Source of the DNA: Porticoccaceae bacterium
Lineage (GTDB): Bacteria; Pseudomonadota; Gammaproteobacteria; Pseudomonadales; Porticoccaceae
Direction: 5' to 3'
Length of the DNA: 9,124 nucleotides
Assembly (NCBI GenBank): GCA_028822945.1
Contig: JAPKCN010000066.1
Coordinates: 1-9,124 of the forward strand
The stretch's first letter is position 1; every line of letters starts with the position of its first letter. A program made the position numbers and the translations under genes. Shown one piece after another: positions 5,904 to 9,124 of this stretch. The notes beneath the pieces were generated by a model, which searched no databases, had not been told where the DNA came from, and worked only from the letters and a program-made list of their open reading frames with translations.

Positions 5904-6356
5904 TCAGGGGAACTGAACCCAGGATTGGCGATCGGCATGCGCAGCTTTTTTGGCATTTAGAATACCACCCGAGTTATTGAATACGACCTGGTGTATATCG
6001 TCTGCTGTCGGCAGCTTGAGTTGCTTGTTGGCATACATCCAGTTGGGATTTTTACGCTTAAAGGCGTGCGGGTTGGCGCGCACGATAGCCTTCATAAGAA
6101 TTTCTTTACGCACCGGGTTATCGACCATGGTCTGAGCGATGATTCGATCTAAAGTGTCGCCTTTTTTGGTAATGTAACGGCCGTCAGCAAACGCTTCAGC
6201 CAAGGTTGGTGTCATCAAACGAATATCTTTAACCAACTGCGCCAGCGCCTCCTCTGGACTTTCAGCTGACGCTATAAAGCTGCAGGTCAGCAACCATAGA
6301 CTGCAAAGTGTAACGGCAACTTGCCGAATGCCAGCTTTATTGGGAACTCTTATCAT
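5904..6356 (-). CDS. FimV/LysM-like periplasmic protein of the flgP-flgT block
   Basis: A 150-residue exported protein. Residues 1-31 form a signal peptide (basic start MIRVPNKAGIRQ, hydrophobic VAVTLCSLWLLTCSFIASA, probable cut at ASA|ES). Residues 60-117 resemble the N-terminal LysM-type module of FimV: RYITKKGDTLDRIIAQ, then LMKAIVRANPHAF and NPNWMYANKQLKLP, echoing the GDTL-W-IA ... NP-AF ... N-L--G--L-lP pattern. Such modules bind peptidoglycan, so a periplasmic role around the flagellar base is plausible but inferred. The start is ATG 6356 because GGAGGA (6366-6361) is 4 bases upstream; a GTG at 6374 and an ATG at 6368 lie upstream of or inside that ribosome site. It begins 18 bases after the flgT-like stop and is probably co-transcribed with it. 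The C-terminal tail from 118 is unassigned. Confidence 0.8.
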   Translation of the reverse strand: MIRVPNKAGIRQVAVTLCSLWLLTCSFIASAESPEEALAQLVKDIRLMTPTLAEAFADGRYITKKGDTLDRIIAQTMVDNPVRKEILMKAIVRANPHAFKRKNPNWMYANKQLKLPTADDIHQVVFNNSGGILNAKKAAHADRQSWVQFP

Positions 6357-6360
6357 TTTT

Positions 6361-6366
6361 TCCTCC
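6361..6366 (-). promoter_or_regulatory. Ribosome binding site deciding the LysM-like start
   Basis: GGAGGA reads on the minus strand at 6366-6361, followed by four A bases and then ATG 6356. It rules out the upstream in-frame GTG (6374) and makes ATG 6368, which would put the ribosome site inside the gene, unlikely. Confidence 0.8.
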
Positions 6367-6374
6367 ATCGGCAC

Positions 6375-7718
6375 TTAAAAGTATAGTGCTACAAAACTAT
6401 CATTGGCCTGGGCACTGGTCCACCTGGGACCGGCAATGTGCTTAAGCACGGCAGAGTGCCGGCTCACAGACTCGACACGCGCCAGCGCAAGAGTCGAAAG
6501 TGCCGCAGAATTAACTGCGGCGTTTAAAACATTCGGATCGGTACTCAGTAAAAACTGGTCGCCTAGCCGAACTCCCGCCAATGACCCGGCATTAATAGTA
6601 GCTATGCCAGATTCGCCATCAGCGTTGGAAAGGTGATAATACTGAGCCATACACATCATCGAGGCCGTAGCTTCAGTCATCATCTGTTCGGTTGCTAGCA
6701 TAATTTGGTGGCGAAACTCCGGTGGGATTGCCGACTTCGTAAATCCTTTTGGCAACCGCGGATAGTCTAGCTTCAAGGTTTTGCGCCACAGCGGCATCTC
6801 GCTCTTGCGGTCCACAATGACGAGCTCGTAGTCGAGACTCGACGACGGCCAGGGAGCAACTGATCGGGCATACTCTGGCATCATAGACAATGAGTAGTAA
6901 CCAAGCACTTTTCGTATCGGAAACAATGACGAACTCGGCGTTGGATTATCATCATCGAGAACTGGCAAAAATCCCCACAAAGCGCCGGTCATCCCGGTCC
7001 ACTCACTGTAGCCAAATGCGAAATCGAACGCCGCTTTGCCCATCGACGCGCCGTAATCAACAACGTCAAAAATTTGATGCCGATCTACTGCTGCCGGGTT
7101 GTGCTCACTGACAGTGACATCAAAGCGGTAGGGTATCCGGTCGCTAGAACCCCCGGATACTAGGTTGTCATAATTGCTCGCAAAACGCACTTCCGGACGC
7201 GTTGTCCAAGCTGTCGAGCCAGCCATGGCCGACATCATCACCTCTTTGGACAAGGTCGCGACCTCACTCAAATAATGATCTCCAAGGCGCTTGTTAACAC
7301 CGCGATGGGCTATCCTTATTAGAGCTTCTCTGCGCAGTTCTGGCCGGGCACCGGGACAACTGCGATCCGATAACATCGACGCTTCGACACGAGCTACCGG
7401 GATTCCTGCCTCTTCGAGATATGACAAAACCCGCACACCACGAACTTGACTATTACTCGACATGAGTGAGGACTCGTGAAGAACACCCTGACTGTCTATA
7501 TACGCCGCACTACCCAGGGTTACTTCCGACTCCATGGCAAGATCAACCAATGCCTGCTTTATCGCCTCGAGTTTTTCCTCAGCGGAAAATATCTCGGTCG
7601 CATAAGCTGGAGGGCTTAAGAGTGACAGTAAAAACCAGACCAACACATAACAAAGTGCCTCAGATATCACTACCTGAGGCCGGCTACCGGATACTGTATT
7701 ATGTGCTTGTCTTGGCAT
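6375..7718 (-). CDS. flgT: FlgT-like flagellar H-ring protein
   Basis: A 447-residue exported protein, assigned to FlgT with moderate confidence. In Vibrio, FlgT forms the H ring around the LP ring and helps MotX/MotY assemble. A signal peptide ends at about residue 40 (VLVWFLLSLLSPPAYA|TE), preceded by a rather long polar N-region. Residues 45-115 fit the FlgT N-domain, with an alpha-beta pattern including EAIKQALVDLAMESEV and later VRGVRVLSYLEEAGIPVARV. Residues 368-447 fit the FlgT C-domain: GESGIATINAGSLAGVRLGD, QFLLSTDP, LARVESVSRHSAVLKHI and FVALYF. The middle is poorly recognisable. The mature protein has two cysteines (121 and 356). It is longer than Vibrio FlgT (about 380). ATG 7718 has AGGATGG upstream. 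It follows flgP by 92 bases, with no separate promoter seen. Confidence 0.72.
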   Translation of the reverse strand: MPRQAHNTVSGSRPQVVISEALCYVLVWFLLSLLSPPAYATEIFSAEEKLEAIKQALVDLAMESEVTLGSAAYIDSQGVLHESSLMSSNSQVRGVRVLSYLEEAGIPVARVEASMLSDRSCPGARPELRREALIRIAHRGVNKRLGDHYLSEVATLSKEVMMSAMAGSTAWTTRPEVRFASNYDNLVSGGSSDRIPYRFDVTVSEHNPAAVDRHQIFDVVDYGASMGKAAFDFAFGYSEWTGMTGALWGFLPVLDDDNPTPSSSLFPIRKVLGYYSLSMMPEYARSVAPWPSSSLDYELVIVDRKSEMPLWRKTLKLDYPRLPKGFTKSAIPPEFRHQIMLATEQMMTEATASMMCMAQYYHLSNADGESGIATINAGSLAGVRLGDQFLLSTDPNVLNAAVNSAALSTLALARVESVSRHSAVLKHIAGPRWTSAQANDSFVALYF

Positions 7719-7810
7719 ATCTCCATCCTACTACTGCTTTGCTAGACTGACCGAGCTGCTTATGAACGCGCCCATCGCCCGTTTCGACCGCTGTTGTTTA
7801 AACCTTATTG

Positions 7811-8416
7811 TTATGAACCGACAAGAACTCTTTTGCTGAATGAGCCAATACTTTTGATACCGCCCCAAAGGCCTCCAGTCTCATCCGATGGCGTTTCATG
7901 TGCGACTTCTCTAGCAACCCTTATGCTCCGCGACGACTGTTCTCGGCCACTCTGTTTGAGTGCCATTTGATCGATGTAAAGCATTCGTAAATCATCTACA
8001 ATACTTCGGTCCAACGCCAACGTCACCGTGTAGGTATCGTCTCCCACAGGGGTAATACTGACTAGCTGCGCTCCATAAATTACACCTTGAACTCTCGATC
8101 GAAAAGTATCGCTCTGTACGACCATCTCACCCACGGTAGTATTCACATCGAGGTACTGTCCATAAACTTGCTCGAGTAACACGCGATATGCATCGAGTTT
8201 TGCAGAGCGGATCGACAGCAACCGCTGTTGCGCTGGATTGTCGTTTAATTGAACGCTGATGACCGCATAGCCAGTTGCCGTTATATTCTCGGATTGATTG
8301 ACCATCGTACGCATCACCGCGGACGAATACTCTGCAGTCGTCGAGCAACCTGTGACCACAGCCACTGTGAGGCTAAGACCCAAAACTCTAAGCAACTTTC
8401 CCATGTTGTATCTCAT
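7811..8416 (-). CDS. flgP: Flagellar outer-membrane lipoprotein FlgP (LPP20 family)
   Basis: A 201-residue lipoprotein. The lipobox is VTGC with the lipidated cysteine at 24; Ser at +2 favours transport to the outer membrane. The LPP20/FlgP core runs about 43-152: ENITATGYAVISVQ, QQRLLSIRSAKLDAYRVLLE, QVYGQYLDVNTTVGEMVVQS, RSRVQGVIYGAQLVSITPVG and DDTYTVTLALD. In Vibrio and Campylobacter, FlgP builds a disk or ring under the outer membrane around the flagellar base. The start at 8416 is favoured over ATG 8404 because CAGGTG (8426-8421) stands 4 bases before it. The partner lipoprotein FlgO, next to flgP in vibrios, is not found in this window. A sigma28-type promoter lies about 90 bases upstream, suggesting this is the first gene of the minus-strand block to 4508. 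Confidence 0.9.
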   Translation of the reverse strand: MRYNMGKLLRVLGLSLTVAVVTGCSTTAEYSSAVMRTMVNQSENITATGYAVISVQLNDNPAQQRLLSIRSAKLDAYRVLLEQVYGQYLDVNTTVGEMVVQSDTFRSRVQGVIYGAQLVSITPVGDDTYTVTLALDRSIVDDLRMLYIDQMALKQSGREQSSRSIRVAREVAHETPSDETGGLWGGIKSIGSFSKRVLVGS

Positions 8417-8505
8417 ACTTCACCTGTAGCTCTCTGGTTTAGATTTATCGCCTGCCCCTTGCGCCTAGATTAAAGCAGTAGCGAGATAGCAGGTCTATAG
8501 TGGAG

Positions 8506-8532
8506 TAATCGACAGTTTCACGTCAATCTTTA
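8506..8532 (-). promoter_or_regulatory. Probable sigma28 (FliA) promoter for flgP and following genes
   Basis: On the minus strand TAAA (8532-8529), exactly 15 spacer bases, then GTCGATTA (8513-8506) match the sigma28 consensus TAAA-N15-GCCGATAA at 10 of 12 defined positions. It shares TAAAGAT and CGATTA with the flgM promoter in this same window. It points at flgP, leaving a leader of about 80 bases. No sigma54 motif facing flgP could be found. The match is seen; its use is inferred. Confidence 0.7.
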
Positions 8533-8589
8533 ACGCTAATAAATAAAACATGCCAGATCGCCCGTTTGTGACGCAAGAAACAGATTTGC

Positions 8590-8605
8590 TGGCACGCTTA
8601 TTGCT
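8590..8605 (+). promoter_or_regulatory. Sigma54 (RpoN) promoter for flhA
   Basis: TGGCACGCTTATTGCT is a full match to TGGCACG-N4-TTGCW, preceded by the preferred pyrimidine at 8589. The motif faces flhA and lies 72 bases before its ATG, giving a leader of about 60 bases. In Pseudomonas and Vibrio, flhA heads a sigma54-dependent operon (flhA-flhF-fleN/flhG-fliA), so this placement is as expected. Confidence 0.93.
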
Positions 8606-8677
8606 TGACCTAAAGATAGTAATGATAAATATTTAAGGGTCTTATGTAAGACCTTGATTTGATTAGGATAGATATTA

Positions 8678-9124
8678 ATGGCAAGTGCGATACTGTCAAA
8701 CATACGACAGGACCTGTCGAAATTCGAACTTTCTGGTTTGGGCGTACCCCTACTCGTTCTTTTGATACTTTCGATGTTAATACTTCCACTTCCTCCATTT
8801 TTACTAGATGTTCTGTTTACGTTTAACATTATGATTGGCTTGATCATCATCATGGTGGCCATCAACAGCGCTAAACCGCTAGATTTCTCATCCTTTCCAG
8901 CCATTCTGCTGATCGCAACCATGCTGAGACTCGGACTTAACGTCGCCTCTACGCGGATGGTTCTTGTGAATGGTCATGAGGGGCCAGATGCGGCGGGTAA
9001 AGTTATCGAGGCCTTTGGCGCTTTCGTTATTGGTGGCAATTACCTAGTTGGTTTTATCATTTTCTCCATCTTGATGATCATTAATTTCATCGTTGTCACT
9101 AAGGGTGCCGGACGAGTATCTGAG
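8678..9124 (+). CDS. flhA: Flagellar export gate protein FlhA, N-terminal part (cut by window edge)
   Basis: The first 149 residues of FlhA, an inner-membrane protein that forms the ring of the flagellar type III export gate and couples export to proton (or sodium) flow. Membrane segments are visible at about 21-42 (LGVPLLVLLILSMLILPLPP), 44-63 (VLFTFNIMIGLIIIMVAI), 74-82 and 114-140. The FHIPEP-family signature LRLGLNVASTRMVL (83-96), the motif AAGKVIEAFGAFVIGGNYLVG (split as 105-125) and INFIVVTKGAGRVSE at 135-149 leave no doubt about identity. AGGA at 8665-8668 is the ribosome site, 9 bases before the ATG. It is divergent from flgP and does not follow flhB, as in Pseudomonas. The large cytoplasmic domain is outside the window. 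Confidence 0.97.
   Translation, partial: MASAILSNIRQDLSKFELSGLGVPLLVLLILSMLILPLPPFLLDVLFTFNIMIGLIIIMVAINSAKPLDFSSFPAILLIATMLRLGLNVASTRMVLVNGHEGPDAAGKVIEAFGAFVIGGNYLVGFIIFSILMIINFIVVTKGAGRVSE

Noticed and set aside
7765..7805. Sigma28-like TAAA...GGCGAT on the minus strand before the flgT-like gene
   Set aside because: The spacer is 17 instead of 15 bases and the -10 element is poor.
8536..8922. 128-residue minus-strand open frame across the flhA start
   Set aside because: It is antisense to conserved FlhA codons, has no recognisable motif and covers the sigma54 promoter; a shadow frame.

Overview
This window is a chromosomal polar-flagellum gene block from a gammaproteobacterium, probably a marine one. 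It combines the classic flg rod/hook genes with flgP and a flgT-like gene, which encode the T-ring/H-ring parts known from Vibrio-type polar flagella. The promoters fit the sigma54-then-sigma28 cascade of Vibrio and Pseudomonas rather than the FlhDC system of enterics. No mobile elements, tRNAs, rRNAs or CRISPR arrays were seen, and no gene appears broken. Genus cannot be assigned from sequence reading alone.

Layout. (1) 1-2205, minus strand: flgB-flgC-flgD-flgE, tightly packed, with flgE cut by the left edge. A well-matched sigma54 promoter lies upstream of flgB (2285-2300). (2) 2474-4494, plus strand: flgA (an unusually long version with what look like three SAF-type repeats), flgM with a sigma28 promoter in front of it (3603-3629), and flgN, which is preceded by a perfect 11-bp inverted repeat. 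(3) 8416-4508, minus strand: flgP, a flgT-like gene, a FimV/LysM-like periplasmic protein, a FliK-like protein and a 96-residue stand-alone homologue of the FlhB cytoplasmic C-terminal domain. The last two overlap by ATGA. A sigma28-type promoter lies upstream of flgP (8506-8532). (4) 8678-9124, plus strand: the start of flhA, driven by a perfect sigma54 consensus (8590-8605), cut by the right edge.

How it fits together. FlhA is part of the export gate. FlgB/FlgC form rod, FlgD caps and FlgE forms the hook. FlgA is the periplasmic chaperone for the P ring. FlgM restrains sigma28 until the hook is complete, and FlgN is the chaperone of the hook-filament junction proteins. FliK plus FlhB C-domain proteins govern the switch from hook to filament export. 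FlgP and FlgT decorate the basal body in the outer membrane and periplasm. The inferred timing is sigma54 for flgBCDE and flhA (middle genes), and sigma28 for flgM and the flgP-led block (late genes).

The two main intergenic regions (2206-2473 and 8417-8677) are divergent promoter regions. No convincing rho-independent terminator was found anywhere, including the 13-base gap between the convergent flgN and FlhB-like genes. The parts most worth a second look are the triple-repeat FlgA, the FliK/FlhB-C coupled pair inside a ring-gene block, the placement of the ring genes behind a sigma28 promoter, and the palindrome ahead of flgN.
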